This document shows, in pieces, positions 37,345-46,706 of a DNA stretch of 49,521 bases. Origin of the DNA: Fusibacter sp. A1 (GTDB taxonomy: Bacteria; Bacillota; Clostridia; Peptostreptococcales; Acidaminobacteraceae); assembly GCF_004125825.1 (NCBI RefSeq), contig NZ_QQWI01000017.1:1-49521 (forward strand), in the 5' to 3' direction. The notes under the pieces are model-generated. The model was not told where the DNA came from. It worked only from the letters and a program-made list of their open reading frames with translations, and made no database searches. The stretch's first letter is position 1; each line of letters starts with the position of its first letter. The position numbers and the translations under genes were made by a program.

Positions 37345-37667
37345 AAGTAGGCGAAAAGATGAATCGGTTTACAAGACAAATCGTAAGGAATGATGAAACG
37401 TCAGTAATATTGGATCACGGTTATCATCTGGTTGAAAGCGGAATTATTTCAGGAAAGGCTGTAGAAAGACTCGCTGAGTTCGAAACATTTTTGGAACAGA
37501 TGGTCGAAGAATATGAGCAGTGCGCTCAACAGCTAGAAACGATGCGAGAAAATAAAAAAGAAAAAACACTTCATTTTAAAGAAGTGTTAGGGAAGAAAAT
37601 GATGATTCAGCAGGTACTCATCAAGCTGAAATGGGTGGGTATTGATGTTGAGATTGATTTTAAGTAG
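37341..37667 (+). CDS. Small coiled-coil protein (unrecognised)
   Basis: 108 residues from ATG 37341, coupled to the lipoprotein gene by ATGA; an internal ATG at 37359 is an alternative. The middle (FETFLEQMVEEYEQCAQQL) is predicted helix or coiled coil. No membrane segment or signal peptide, so it is cytoplasmic. No family recognised. Confidence 0.55.
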   Translation: MKVGEKMNRFTRQIVRNDETSVILDHGYHLVESGIISGKAVERLAEFETFLEQMVEEYEQCAQQLETMRENKKEKTLHFKEVLGKKMMIQQVLIKLKWVGIDVEIDFK

Positions 37668-37697
37668 TCTTCTTACCTGAAGTATAAGATGAGTTGG

Positions 37698-37770
37698 AGC
37701 CAATGATGGGATTTGAACCCACTACCTGATCATTACGAGTGAACTGCTCTACCGACTGAGCTACATTGGC
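37698..37770 (-). tRNA. tRNA-Thr (anticodon CGU)
   Basis: Reading the minus strand gives a 73-base cloverleaf: acceptor GCCAATG/CATTGGC, D arm GCTC/GAGC, anticodon loop CTCGTAA with anticodon CGT, and T loop TTCAAAT between GTGGG and CCCAT. The anticodon stem has one T-T mismatch. It decodes ACG. No CCA is encoded; the discriminator base is T. Confidence 0.9.
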
Positions 37771-37815
37771 ATATTGTATATCTACCAAAAAAGCAAACTA
37801 AATAACGATATCGGC

Positions 37816-37852
37816 AAAAAAAATCCCCTTAATTCTAAATTAAGGGGATTTC
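37816..37852 (-). terminator. Rho-independent terminator of the ABC-F gene
   Basis: On the minus strand AAATCCCCTTAATT pairs with AATTAAGGGGATTT around a three-base loop and is followed by about eight T. Confidence 0.88.
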
Positions 37853-37876
37853 GTCGATAGTGGAATGTGTAGCAGA

Positions 37877-39616
37877 TTAAATCAATTGAATCAGAGATTC
37901 CAATTCTTCAGATAAGACTTTCGCCTGTTCGAAATCGGTAGCCTGAAGTGCAGAAGCGATTTTAGTCTCGACCTCTTTCTTCTTTTGCTCGATGTCCAAA
38001 TAGTCTCTGTCGAAATGGCTGGCGAAAATCATCTTCTTGAATTTTCGCATCGTCATTTTTCGAATGGTCTTATCGTCGATGATCAGAACATAATCCATGC
38101 AGTTGATAATCGAGTAGTAATCGTGCGAGATCATCAGAACCGCACCTTGATAACCTTCGATCGCCTTTTCGAGTGCGAGCTGCGAATAGGTGTCTAGGTG
38201 GCTTGTCGGTTCATCAAGTAGCAATAGGTTTGCTTTTCCTGCTGAAACCTTGGCAAGCTGAAGTATGTTCTTTTCGCCACCGGATAATGAGGCGATCTTC
38301 TGATCGATCATTTCTCCGTGGAAGCCGTAATCGGAGACATAGGCCCTGATCGCACTTGAAGTTTTAAATCCTGCGTCGAAGAACTCTTCCAAAATGGTAT
38401 TGGACTCATTGAGTATTTCGCCTTGTATTTGAGACAAGTAGGCGATTTCAATGTTTTCATCCAGATCGATGGCAGGGTGGCTGTTCTTGACAATGTCTTT
38501 GAACAGCGTCGTTTTGCCAGTGCCGTTTGCACCGATAAGCGCCACTTTGTCATTCGATTTAATTTCGAAGTTGACGTCTTTAAGCAGCACTTCGTCAAAT
38601 GAAACGCTGTAGTCGCTGACTTTTAAAGCGACAGTTTCTTCTAGGATGTTTTTTGTGCTCAGTTCGATGTAGGGCTGTTTGATTTCTACAAACGGAGCCT
38701 TGATTCTTCTGGCTTCGAGTCGCTCCTGAAGTTTCACTCTTGCTTTCAGTGATCTGCCATGACCCGATTCATCGTTGTTGGTCGCGATGAATCTAAGTTT
38801 TTTGATAAGGATATCGTTTCGTTCTATTTCCTCGTCATCTGCAAGCGCTAGCTCTTGCATTTCGATTTTAGTCTGTAGCAATGTGAAGTTGTAATCGATA
38901 TATCTTCCGTCGAACTCTTGTAGTTCCTTGTTTTCAAGATGAATGATCTTGTTGAAGCAATGATTAAGCAGGTACCTGTTATGGGTGATGACCAGTAGGA
39001 TTCCCTTGTGCGCATTGATCAGTTTTTTCAGAGCGTTTAGGTTTTCAAAGTCTAAGAACACATCAGGCTCATCCATGATCAGTAGATTAGGAGCGGTAAG
39101 CATCTCCTTGATTACTTGGATCAGTTTGAATTCGCCACCGCTGAGCTCGGATACCTTCAAATCCTTATGCTTCATAAGGTTTGCAAGATTCAACTTTTTA
39201 TTGATCTCACTTTCAACAGCATCCCCACCAATCGCGTCGTAGGCATCAAGCGTTTGCTGATATTTTTCAAGCAAAACTTCAATATCCGATGACGTCTCCA
39301 TTTGGGTGCAGATCGCCGCAATTTCATTTTGCAGTCTAATCGCGTCGCCACCGATATATTCGAAGACGGTCGTTTCTTCTTTGTTGCCAAGTTGTGAGAA
39401 CTGACTCACATATCCGATTCTGCAGCTTGGATCTATTTCCAGAAATCCATCGTACATATACCTTTCCGGGTCCATGATGATATCGATCAGTGTACTTTTC
39501 CCGCTGCCGCTCGTTCCGATGAACGCGCAGTGCTGGCCGTCTTCCAAAGTAAATGAAATCTTTTCATATAGATCTTTCTGCGGAAATGAGTAGGACAAAT
39601 TGTCTACTTTTATCAT
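37877..39616 (-). CDS. ABC-F family ATPase (ribosome-associated type)
   Basis: 579 residues from ATG 39616 (GAGAGG upstream). It has two ATPase domains and no membrane part: Walker A 34-42 (GTSGSGKST) and 362-370 (GANGTGKTT), LSGGE at 158 and 444, Walker B with E183 (MDEPDVFLD) and LLLLDEPTSHLD near 464-475. The inter-domain linker is about 240-320. ABC-F proteins act on the ribosomal E site; some give resistance to lincosamides, pleuromutilins or streptogramins. The first Walker B lacks the usual TNHLD. The attenuator upstream supports a drug-inducible role, but linker-based drug range cannot be assigned. Confidence 0.88.
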   Translation of the reverse strand: MIKVDNLSYSFPQKDLYEKISFTLEDGQHCAFIGTSGSGKSTLIDIIMDPERYMYDGFLEIDPSCRIGYVSQFSQLGNKEETTVFEYIGGDAIRLQNEIAAICTQMETSSDIEVLLEKYQQTLDAYDAIGGDAVESEINKKLNLANLMKHKDLKVSELSGGEFKLIQVIKEMLTAPNLLIMDEPDVFLDFENLNALKKLINAHKGILLVITHNRYLLNHCFNKIIHLENKELQEFDGRYIDYNFTLLQTKIEMQELALADDEEIERNDILIKKLRFIATNNDESGHGRSLKARVKLQERLEARRIKAPFVEIKQPYIELSTKNILEETVALKVSDYSVSFDEVLLKDVNFEIKSNDKVALIGANGTGKTTLFKDIVKNSHPAIDLDENIEIAYLSQIQGEILNESNTILEEFFDAGFKTSSAIRAYVSDYGFHGEMIDQKIASLSGGEKNILQLAKVSAGKANLLLLDEPTSHLDTYSQLALEKAIEGYQGAVLMISHDYYSIINCMDYVLIIDDKTIRKMTMRKFKKMIFASHFDRDYLDIEQKKKEVETKIASALQATDFEQAKVLSEELESLIQLI

Positions 39617-39639
39617 TTTTATTACCTCTCTTTATCACT

Positions 39640-39770
39640 AAAAAAGAGCTTACATAATAAGCTCTCAAGTATAACCTTCCCGATTGAATTTTTACAATTG
39701 GGTATTATGTACGAACGCAGTCTTATAGATTTACCGTTGGTAGCATATCACTTTTTAGCGAATCAGTCAA
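39640..39770 (-). promoter_or_regulatory. Promoter and transcription attenuator of the ABC-F gene
   Basis: On the minus strand TTGACT (39765-39770) and TATGCT (39742-39747) are 17 bases apart. About 80 bases on, AGAGCTTA (39658-39665) pairs with TAAGCTCT (39645-39652), followed by six T: a complete terminator ending about 24 bases before the start codon. Upstream, TACATAATA (39703-39711) is perfectly complementary to TATTATGTA (39651-39659), which lies in the terminator loop and arm, so it can act as antiterminator. This is the layout of ribosome-stalling-controlled antibiotic resistance leaders. Confidence 0.78.
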
Positions 39771-39956
39771 TCAGCAAAAATGATCGGTCATTTAATAGTA
39801 GCGAAAGCGCAAGAAAGCCTCTCGTTTATTGTTCCTGATTTTGATGTGTGATATATTAAACTGTAGATAGGTAGGCTAGGGATTTATGTAGGACAGATGC
39901 TGAAATTGCTGGCTGATGTTACGTAGAAGAAGCTAGAGCCGAATGGAGATGCTCAT

Positions 39957-40520
39957 ATGATATGGAACAAATTGAAAAAACAATTGGAAAGCTTTCTTTG
40001 CCCGGCGCTTATAGGCAAAGTGGAATATCTACCATCCGGTTACCGGTATCTACCGGATAAGGTCATTCAGTGTTATCTAACGGTGGATAAGGAGGAAGTG
40101 TTCAATACCTCTAAAAAAAGCCTGTCTTTCCAGTGGTACGGTTCGGAGCAGGAGGTTAAGAGCGACACAGGACTTAAGGTGACAGTCACTCCCGAGGAGG
40201 TTAGCGCAGTAAAGAAGGTGCTAAACGAAAACGTACCCGAAGATCGGCTTGCAAAGATAGCGGGAGACAGAAAAGCAGCGCAGCTAGCAAAACAGATCTA
40301 CGCGTCACAAGGAAACCTGTTCAAATCCGATTTTCAAAAGAAAGCAGTTTTATTTCTGTCGGAATCGATTGAAAGCAGTCTGGATAGTGACGATATTCTA
40401 CTCAACGTACTGGCGATCATCGATAGGCGAGTTGGAAAGAAACGACTGTTATCAATGAAGGAAACCATACAGATGAAGCACCCTGTGGTAAGGTATTTTT
40501 ACGATTTAAGAGTAAGCTGA
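39957..40520 (+). CDS. SF0329-like hypothetical protein
   Basis: 187 residues from ATG 39957 (GGAG upstream). The start MIWNKLKKQLESFLCPAL and the later YLPDKVIQCYLTVDKEEVFNT resemble the small SF0329 group of unknown function. TTGTTC/TATATT with 17-base spacing around 39830-39857 is a possible promoter. Soluble, no catalytic motif seen. Family name is tentative. Confidence 0.5.
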   Translation: MIWNKLKKQLESFLCPALIGKVEYLPSGYRYLPDKVIQCYLTVDKEEVFNTSKKSLSFQWYGSEQEVKSDTGLKVTVTPEEVSAVKKVLNENVPEDRLAKIAGDRKAAQLAKQIYASQGNLFKSDFQKKAVLFLSESIESSLDSDDILLNVLAIIDRRVGKKRLLSMKETIQMKHPVVRYFYDLRVS

Positions 40521-40654
40521 TCTGCCGGTGAAGAGTTTCACTTGTCATTTTTGTTTGATTTAATCAGGCGTATTTGATATGATAGGCTTTGTATCATGAA
40601 GGAATCGCATCCTATTCGGAGTCAGAATTTAACAGAAAGTTACCGAGGTTAATC

Positions 40655-41704
40655 GTGGATAATCAAGAAAAAACACACAAACGGCGGGTTAGGTATAAAG
40701 GGACACATCCTAAGACGTTCAAAGATAAATACAAGGAACATCAGCCAGAAAAGTATGCGGATACGGTGGCAAGGGTGATTCAAAAGGGAAGTACTCCCGC
40801 AGGCATGCATATTTCCATATGTGTGAACGAAATATTGGACTTCCTGCAGATAAGACCGGGTCAGATAGGTCTTGATGCGACACTTGGGTACGGAGGTCAC
40901 TCGCGTGAGATGCTACAGTGCCTAGAAGGCAATGGTCATCTGTATGCACTGGACATCGATCCCATCGAGCTCCCCCGAACAAGAGAGCGTCTACAAAATC
41001 TTGGATTCGGACCGGAGATACTGACAATCAAACAATTGAATTTCGCAAATATCGATCAGGTGATTCCAGAATCCGGACCACTGAATTTTGTACTTGCCGA
41101 TCTTGGCGTATCCTCTATGCAGATCGACAATCCTGAAAGAGGATTCTCCTATAAGACAGAAGGGCCGCTTGACCTGCGACTGAATCCAAACAAGGGTATC
41201 TCGGCTGCGGAGCGCTTGAAGACCATATCAAAAGACGAGCTGCACGGCATGCTCATCGAGAACGCAGATGAGCCGCATGCCGAAGTGATCGCCAAGGCGA
41301 TTATCTCTCAAATTAGAAGAGGCAATGAAATCGATACGACGTCGAAGCTGAGACAAGTCATTGAAGATGCTCTTAAGTTCATCCCTCAGGATAGAAGGGA
41401 AGCCGATGTGAAAAAGTCGTGCCAAAGATCTTTCCAGGCGCTTCGAATCGATGTGAACAGTGAGTTCGAGGTGCTTTATGAGTTTCTGGAGAAGCTACCT
41501 GACGTACTCGGTCCAGGTGGACGGGTTGCGATCCTGTCTTTCCATTCTGGAGAAGACCGTCTTGTGAAAAAATCATTCAAGCGTTTGCTTCGAGAAGGAG
41601 TCTACAAAGAGATCTCTCCTGAGATCATCAGACCTACAGCAGAAGAATGCAACATCAACAGCCGCGCCCGTTCGACCAAGATGAGATGGGCGATAAAAGC
41701 ATAA
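40655..41704 (+). CDS. RsmH (MraW)-family rRNA methyltransferase, paralogue with N-terminal extension
   Basis: 349 residues from GTG 40655 (GAGG upstream); the TTG at 40589 is an alternative. Residues 1-55 form a basic extension (KRRVRYKGTHPKTFKDKYKE) absent from the standard enzyme. The SAM-binding motif is GLDATLGYGGHS; later LADLGVSSMQIDNPERGFSY and SFHSGEDRLVKKSFK are RsmH hallmarks. RsmH methylates N4 of cytosine 1402 in 16S rRNA. The genomic place, away from ftsL/mraZ, and the extension suggest a second paralogue whose target may differ. Confidence 0.85.
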   Translation: MDNQEKTHKRRVRYKGTHPKTFKDKYKEHQPEKYADTVARVIQKGSTPAGMHISICVNEILDFLQIRPGQIGLDATLGYGGHSREMLQCLEGNGHLYALDIDPIELPRTRERLQNLGFGPEILTIKQLNFANIDQVIPESGPLNFVLADLGVSSMQIDNPERGFSYKTEGPLDLRLNPNKGISAAERLKTISKDELHGMLIENADEPHAEVIAKAIISQIRRGNEIDTTSKLRQVIEDALKFIPQDRREADVKKSCQRSFQALRIDVNSEFEVLYEFLEKLPDVLGPGGRVAILSFHSGEDRLVKKSFKRLLREGVYKEISPEIIRPTAEECNINSRARSTKMRWAIKA

Positions 41705-41725
41705 ACAAGCAATAATGAAAGACTA

Positions 41726-41766
41726 ATGCTCCCTGTACATCAACTGATGGACAGGGAGCATTTATT
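41726..41766. terminator. Bidirectional terminator
   Basis: ATGCTCCCTGT-CATC pairs with GATG-ACAGGGAGCAT, followed by TTTATT, between the convergent rRNA methyltransferase and CHAD genes. Confidence 0.85.
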
Positions 41767-41794
41767 ATAGGTGCGTGATTTATGATGGAGTGAA

Positions 41795-42583
41795 TTACCT
41801 AGTCTCATACCCACATGAATGGACCAGTAATGTCAGATCCTTTTCAGATGCCTTGATAGACAAGTCCAAGCTATGTAGCATCAATTCCAGATGGGTAACT
41901 AGACCGGGGTACTCTGCTTGCCGTCTTAAAAATCTGAGTAGGACTCGGTAGTCCTGATGCATGCCGAGTAGGTCCTGGTAGGAAGACAGCGCGGTAGTGT
42001 CAAAATGCGTCTGCGCAAAGAGTGTCTCAACCTGCTCGAGGAAGTACCTGAGATGCTTAAGGGCCAAACGTGTCTTGTGATAGTTGGAGTCGGTGTGCAG
42101 GGCTTTCAGTACGGATCTCGCAAGCTTCATCTGATGATGCGCGCACATGGTATAAAGTTCCTCAGAGGAGAGATTCAGTGAAAGGATCAGCTGTGAGTTA
42201 TCCTTAAAAACCAAACCTACAGCCCACTTAGAAAGCCTTTTAGCGGCTTTCTTTTTTTCTACTGCAAGGGTGGATTCAACCGCTGAGCGTAAGTCTGAAT
42301 CGGTTTGTGCCGTAAGACTAGATAAGTGGACTTGTATCACTTGGATATCTCTTAAGGCGGATAGCTCACTTAGGTAACTTTGAATAATCCTCTGATTGTA
42401 AGCGAGCTTTAAAGATGCCTCCTTATTTAATATGGATGAAAGAAAGGTATAGTAGGTATCTAACCTGCGTATTGCGACACGAAGATCATGAATAGATGAC
42501 TTAGCGGTACCGATCACGCAGTTTGAGTATTCACTTTGTACGATACGATATAGGTGGTTGTGAAGTTGAATCAGGTCATTCAT
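41795..42583 (-). CDS. CHAD-domain protein
   Basis: 262 residues from ATG 42583 (GGAGGT upstream). The conserved helical motifs are HDLRVAIRRLDTYY near residue 32 and HKTRLALKHLRYFLE near 168. CHAD domains bind inorganic polyphosphate and often sit with CYTH triphosphatases, which are absent here. No membrane segment. It is transcribed alone. Confidence 0.85.
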   Translation of the reverse strand: MNDLIQLHNHLYRIVQSEYSNCVIGTAKSSIHDLRVAIRRLDTYYTFLSSILNKEASLKLAYNQRIIQSYLSELSALRDIQVIQVHLSSLTAQTDSDLRSAVESTLAVEKKKAAKRLSKWAVGLVFKDNSQLILSLNLSSEELYTMCAHHQMKLARSVLKALHTDSNYHKTRLALKHLRYFLEQVETLFAQTHFDTTALSSYQDLLGMHQDYRVLLRFLRRQAEYPGLVTHLELMLHSLDLSIKASEKDLTLLVHSCGYETR

Positions 42584-42736
42584 GAAAACACCTCCATTTC
42601 AATGATACACACTTTGAAGCCAATTATGCATGTAGTTGCATTTATTCAAAGGAACTTGACTAGTCGAAAGAATTTAAGTTGAGTATGGCATCTTTACTTG
42701 TGGTATATATCAAGTAGTAAAGGAATGGTGGTTTCG

Positions 42737-44020
42737 ATGGAATCGGTAGTTAAAATAAGGAAGGAAAACACTTATAAAACAGTTAGCATTTCTGAAACTC
42801 TGTCTGAGGTGCTGGATGATTCGATTGTAGCAAAATGGCAAAACGTTCTTGATCTTGCCGCAGACTTGTTCAATGTGCCATCGGCTTTGATCATGAAGCT
42901 TCATTCAAATGAGATCGAGGTTTTTGTGAAGAGCGCAAACGATGGAAATCCATATGAAGAGCATGAGAAAGCACCGCTTGGTATAGGTCTTTATTGTGAG
43001 ACGGTCATCGGCACAGATAGCATGCTGCAGGTGCCCGATGCTCTAGACGACCCTGTTTGGGCTGAAAATCCGGATGTGAAGCTTAAGATGATCAATTATT
43101 TGGGACTTCCGATCAAGTGGCCAAACGGTGACGTATTCGGAACAATCTGTGTGCTAGACGACCATCGTAGAAATTATGACAATACGCTAGTACAGTTGAT
43201 CCATACACTTAAGGATACCGTTGAAAAAGACTTGAACCTTGTTAACGATTATTTCAACCTTCAAAAAATGATGGACTTGCTCGAAAGGTCTCAAAAACTC
43301 ATAGGTGATCATCAGAAGAACCAAGTCATCAGCGAACTGGTTTCAAATATCTCCCATGAGATAAGCACGCCAATCGGCCTTGCCTATACGGCGGCGACAT
43401 TGATGCGAAAGATAGCGACAGATCCGGCTGGTGACAAAGCGTCTGAATCAGAGATCTTAGAGGGATCCGAGCTGATCATGAAACACCTGGAGCAAGCATC
43501 AGAGCTTGTTAAGGCCTTTCAGACGATCGCCACGGATATTGTCGTTGGAAAAATCGAGCATGTGGATATGGGTGATTATATCTCCAGTATCATCATGAGC
43601 ATGAAATACGACTTAAGAAAGAACGGTGTCAGTGTCAGTCTAAGATGTCAGGAAGGTGTGAAAGTTGCGGTCAATTCTGCGGCGCTGACACAGATTATCA
43701 TCAATCTGGTTGTGAATGCGATGAAGCATGCCTTCAGCGGACTCTCGGACAAGGAAATTGACATTGAGGTGGGTTCGACGGACTCTCAAGTGCTTATTAC
43801 TGTAAGCGACAACGGTTGCGGTATTTCTGAGAGTGGGCTTGATGATATCTTCAAACCATTTGTGAAGTTGAACCCATCTTTGGATGGATCGGGCATGGGG
43901 CTTTCCATTGTAAAAGAGATTGTAGAAAACAAACTCATGGGGTCTATCGAATGCCATAGCGAAGTAGGAAAAGGCACAATATTCAACGTGGTGCTGCCAA
44001 AGGAGACAAGTGATGAATGA
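42737..44020 (+). CDS. GAF-domain histidine kinase
   Basis: 427 residues; ATG 42737 is preceded by GGTGG, with ATG 42725 as alternative. An N-terminal GAF domain (about 20-165) is followed by a dimerisation helix with the H-box SNISHEISTPIG and a HATPase domain: N-box NLVVNAMKHAF, G1 DNGCGIS, G2 GSGMGLSIVKEI. It has no membrane segment, so it is a cytoplasmic sensor. The next gene, a single receiver domain, overlaps it by eight bases and is the likely phosphotransfer partner. Confidence 0.9.
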   Translation: MESVVKIRKENTYKTVSISETLSEVLDDSIVAKWQNVLDLAADLFNVPSALIMKLHSNEIEVFVKSANDGNPYEEHEKAPLGIGLYCETVIGTDSMLQVPDALDDPVWAENPDVKLKMINYLGLPIKWPNGDVFGTICVLDDHRRNYDNTLVQLIHTLKDTVEKDLNLVNDYFNLQKMMDLLERSQKLIGDHQKNQVISELVSNISHEISTPIGLAYTAATLMRKIATDPAGDKASESEILEGSELIMKHLEQASELVKAFQTIATDIVVGKIEHVDMGDYISSIIMSMKYDLRKNGVSVSLRCQEGVKVAVNSAALTQIIINLVVNAMKHAFSGLSDKEIDIEVGSTDSQVLITVSDNGCGISESGLDDIFKPFVKLNPSLDGSGMGLSIVKEIVENKLMGSIECHSEVGKGTIFNVVLPKETSDE

Positions 44021-44423
44021 GGTTAATGTCATGGTTGTAGATGATGAAATCGATGTGTTCCTTGTCACAAGGCTCGCATTAAGACGGTTTCACTACAACG
44101 GGTATACGGTGAATATCAGTTATGCCGAATCCGCCGAAGAAGCGATCCATCTGTTGTCAAGCGGCGAAAAGGCGGATTTGATATTTTTAGACATCGTCAT
44201 GGAGACAGCGAACGCCGGTTATCGGGTGATAGAATATATTAAGAGTTGTGAGCTTAAGGACAAGATTCTAATCTATATCAGATCCGGTTTTCCTGGAAAT
44301 GTACCAAAGGAGTACATGCATTTGGTAGAAGGTGTTGACGGTTATATGGAAAAAGTGGAAGTTTCGCTGGAACACATTGAAAACGCTGTGAAATACGCAA
44401 TCGACAATCGATATGCGAGCTAA
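44013..44423 (+). CDS. Single-domain response regulator (receiver only)
   Basis: 136 residues from ATG 44013 inside the end of the kinase gene, after AAAGGAG. Acidic pair in MVVDDEID, phospho-acceptor in LIFLDIVME (about D54), and the conserved Lys in GYMEKVE. The usual Thr/Ser after strand 4 is replaced: the strand reads ILIYIRSG. There is no output domain, so it acts by protein contact or as a phosphorelay step. It pairs with the GAF kinase. Confidence 0.88.
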   Translation: MNEVNVMVVDDEIDVFLVTRLALRRFHYNGYTVNISYAESAEEAIHLLSSGEKADLIFLDIVMETANAGYRVIEYIKSCELKDKILIYIRSGFPGNVPKEYMHLVEGVDGYMEKVEVSLEHIENAVKYAIDNRYAS

Positions 44424-44466
44424 AAAAAAGCAAAGTCGTCACAAGACGGACTTTGCTTTTTTTATG
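44424..44466. terminator. Bidirectional terminator
   Basis: AAGCAAAGTC pairs with GACTTTGCTT around an inner three-pair stem, flanked by A- and T-runs, between the receiver gene and the convergent permease gene. Confidence 0.85.
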
Positions 44467-44472
44467 CATGGA

Positions 44473-45582
44473 TCATGCTTTTTTAAGTTTGACTGCGACA
44501 TCCGCCCTTAACAGCTGATAGGCGACAGAAGCTAGTGGAATGCCTATTAGCATGCCAAGTATTCCGAACAGTCCACCACCGATGATAAGTGCCGAGAGCA
44601 CCCATAATGAAGGGAGACCTATTGATCCGCCGACGACTCTTGGATAGATCAGATTTCCTTCAATCTGCATCAGCACAAGTATGAAGATCAAGAATCCTAA
44701 CGCATGTGTGGGATTGACCAGTAAAAGGATGAATAAGGAGGGCACAAGACCGATAATCGCTCCTACAACTGGAACAATACTCGTCAGACCGATGAGCACG
44801 CTAATAAGAAGCGCATATTCGAATCGGAATAACAACATGCCGATGAAACATAGGATTCCTAGGATAAGCGCTTCTGTCAGCTGACCTACGATGAAGTTTC
44901 CAAAAGTCGTGTTGCTGATCGCTAGTGCGTGTCCTATCCTTTTTCTTGCCTTTGGTTTGACATAGGCGTCAAATAGATTGTTAAACTGTCTTTTCAATCG
45001 GTCCTTATCCGCTAAGATATAAACGGATAAGATGAGTCCGAGAACCAGATTGAGTATGGATCCGATTAGTCCTGTAGCGAAGATATAAACCCCCGGCAAG
45101 ACACCACCCAGCGATTTCCCGATGAGGCTAGGAAGCTCTTTGAGCGTACTTTCAAATGTCGAAATATCGATATGGTTGATCTTCAGATAGGAAGCTGTTT
45201 TTTCAACGATAGTTTGGAAGTTTACCAAATAGTCGTCCATATTGTCGTATAGCAGCTGGATACTCTGTGAAAACTGAGGAATGACAAATGCGATCAGGGC
45301 AAGTGCCAAGCCAATGAAAAACAAATAGGTCGAAATAAGAGCCAAGCTCTTTTTTTGATTCATTTTCAGTCGCTTTGGCAGGTGACGCTCAAAAAGATGA
45401 ACGAGCACTTTAAATGGTCTGTTCAAAACGAATGCGATCGCAGCACCTAGTATCAGGGGCTGAATCACGCTCAGACCGTTCAATATGCTTGAAAAGATTC
45501 CGTCAAATTTGACTACGATGGCGACAAGTCCTACTGTGAACGTGATTAGAAAGAGAAGACGCCTAAATAATGATTGATCCAT
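44473..45582 (-). CDS. AI-2E family transporter (PerM/YtvI-type permease)
   Basis: 369 residues from ATG 45582 (GGGGGAA upstream). About eight hydrophobic segments, with the family's central amphipathic region (residues 100-160) and conserved C-terminal LTSIVPVVGAIIGLVPSLF and NLIYPRVVGGSIGL. Members include proteins that export AI-2 and others that act as cation/proton antiporters, so the substrate is open. Single-gene unit. Confidence 0.87.
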   Translation of the reverse strand: MDQSLFRRLLFLITFTVGLVAIVVKFDGIFSSILNGLSVIQPLILGAAIAFVLNRPFKVLVHLFERHLPKRLKMNQKKSLALISTYLFFIGLALALIAFVIPQFSQSIQLLYDNMDDYLVNFQTIVEKTASYLKINHIDISTFESTLKELPSLIGKSLGGVLPGVYIFATGLIGSILNLVLGLILSVYILADKDRLKRQFNNLFDAYVKPKARKRIGHALAISNTTFGNFIVGQLTEALILGILCFIGMLLFRFEYALLISVLIGLTSIVPVVGAIIGLVPSLFILLLVNPTHALGFLIFILVLMQIEGNLIYPRVVGGSIGLPSLWVLSALIIGGGLFGILGMLIGIPLASVAYQLLRADVAVKLKKA

Positions 45583-45785
45583 AATATTCCCCCATGCTAA
45601 AGCTTATTTATCTATGATATTTGCTGTGGTTCTAACTTAGTCTATTGTATCATGTATATCTCAATGAGATGACATGATAAATACAAATATGAAATATTCG
45701 AGAGTAATGATTGACGAAAACCCATGACGGGATTAAAGTAATTCTGTTATCAATTTAACTTATACATTCACAATGGAGAGCGTAA

Positions 45786-46643
45786 ATGAAAAAAAGATTT
45801 TTAATATTCATAGTGGCTTTTTTAGTCACATTTGTAGTAGGGGCCTCGTTTTTTGTAAATGATTCAGTGAACATACTGGTATATGGGCTAGAGGGAAAAA
45901 GAAGCGACACGATGATGGTGGTGATGCTGGACGCATCAAAAGATAGCATTCATGTAATCTCTGTTCCCCGTGACACGTATAATCCTGTCGAAGGCCATAA
46001 CGGTCTAGGAGCTAAGAAGCTGAATGCGGTCTATGGCTTCAAAGAGGGTGGCGGTACAGAGGGGCTGATCAGTTCTGTTGAAAGAATCACAGGTATCAGG
46101 ATCGACCACTATATCGAAGTAGAGTACGAGGGTGTCAAATCGGTGGTCGACCTAGTCGGCGGTATTCCCGTGAATGTTCCCTTTGACATGAAGTATTCAG
46201 ATCCTACAGCGACACCTCCGCTTTATATCGATCTAAAAGAGGGAGAACAGGTCCTTCAGGGAGATGACGTCATCGGCTATTTGAGATTTAGAAAATCAAG
46301 TGATGGAAAAATTAGAGAAGGGGATATACAGAGAATCGATAGGCAACAGGCGTTCTTAAAGTCTGCCGCCGTAAAAGTATTATCATGGAAACTTCCGATA
46401 GTCGCAAAGAACGCCCTTGAATATGTCCAGACCGATCTGACGACTTTTGACACAGTGAAGCTAGGACTTGGAATGATAGGCGCATCTCAGGATGATTTAT
46501 ACTTCCATGTGCTGCCGCAAGAAAGAATAGGCAGCGGCAAGGACGGTCTTAGTTATGTCTTTCATAGTCCCGAGCAGACTGAGGCGCTGATTCAAGATAT
46601 TCATAACGGCGTTTTTGATAAAGAAGATCCTGTAGAGGAATAA
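45786..46643 (+). CDS. LytR-CpsA-Psr (LCP) family cell-wall ligase
   Basis: 285 residues from ATG 45786 (GGAGAG upstream). One N-terminal membrane anchor (5-23), then the LCP domain: VYGLEGKRSDTMMVVMLD, ISVPRDTY, KKLNAVYGFKEGG and LRFRKSSDGKIREGDIQRIDRQQ, with the conserved Asp and Arg residues that bind polyprenyl pyrophosphate. These enzymes attach teichoic acids or other glycopolymers to peptidoglycan outside the cell. It is on the short side but complete. Confidence 0.9.
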   Translation: MKKRFLIFIVAFLVTFVVGASFFVNDSVNILVYGLEGKRSDTMMVVMLDASKDSIHVISVPRDTYNPVEGHNGLGAKKLNAVYGFKEGGGTEGLISSVERITGIRIDHYIEVEYEGVKSVVDLVGGIPVNVPFDMKYSDPTATPPLYIDLKEGEQVLQGDDVIGYLRFRKSSDGKIREGDIQRIDRQQAFLKSAAVKVLSWKLPIVAKNALEYVQTDLTTFDTVKLGLGMIGASQDDLYFHVLPQERIGSGKDGLSYVFHSPEQTEALIQDIHNGVFDKEDPVEE

Positions 46644-46706
46644 TCAGTGCATTATGATACAATATAAGAAACATATTCATCTATGCATAGACTAGAGAGG
46701 ACAAAC

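Noticed and set aside
37698..37770. tRNA-Thr as an integration site for a genomic island
   Set aside because: No integrase gene and no direct repeat of the tRNA end was seen nearby.
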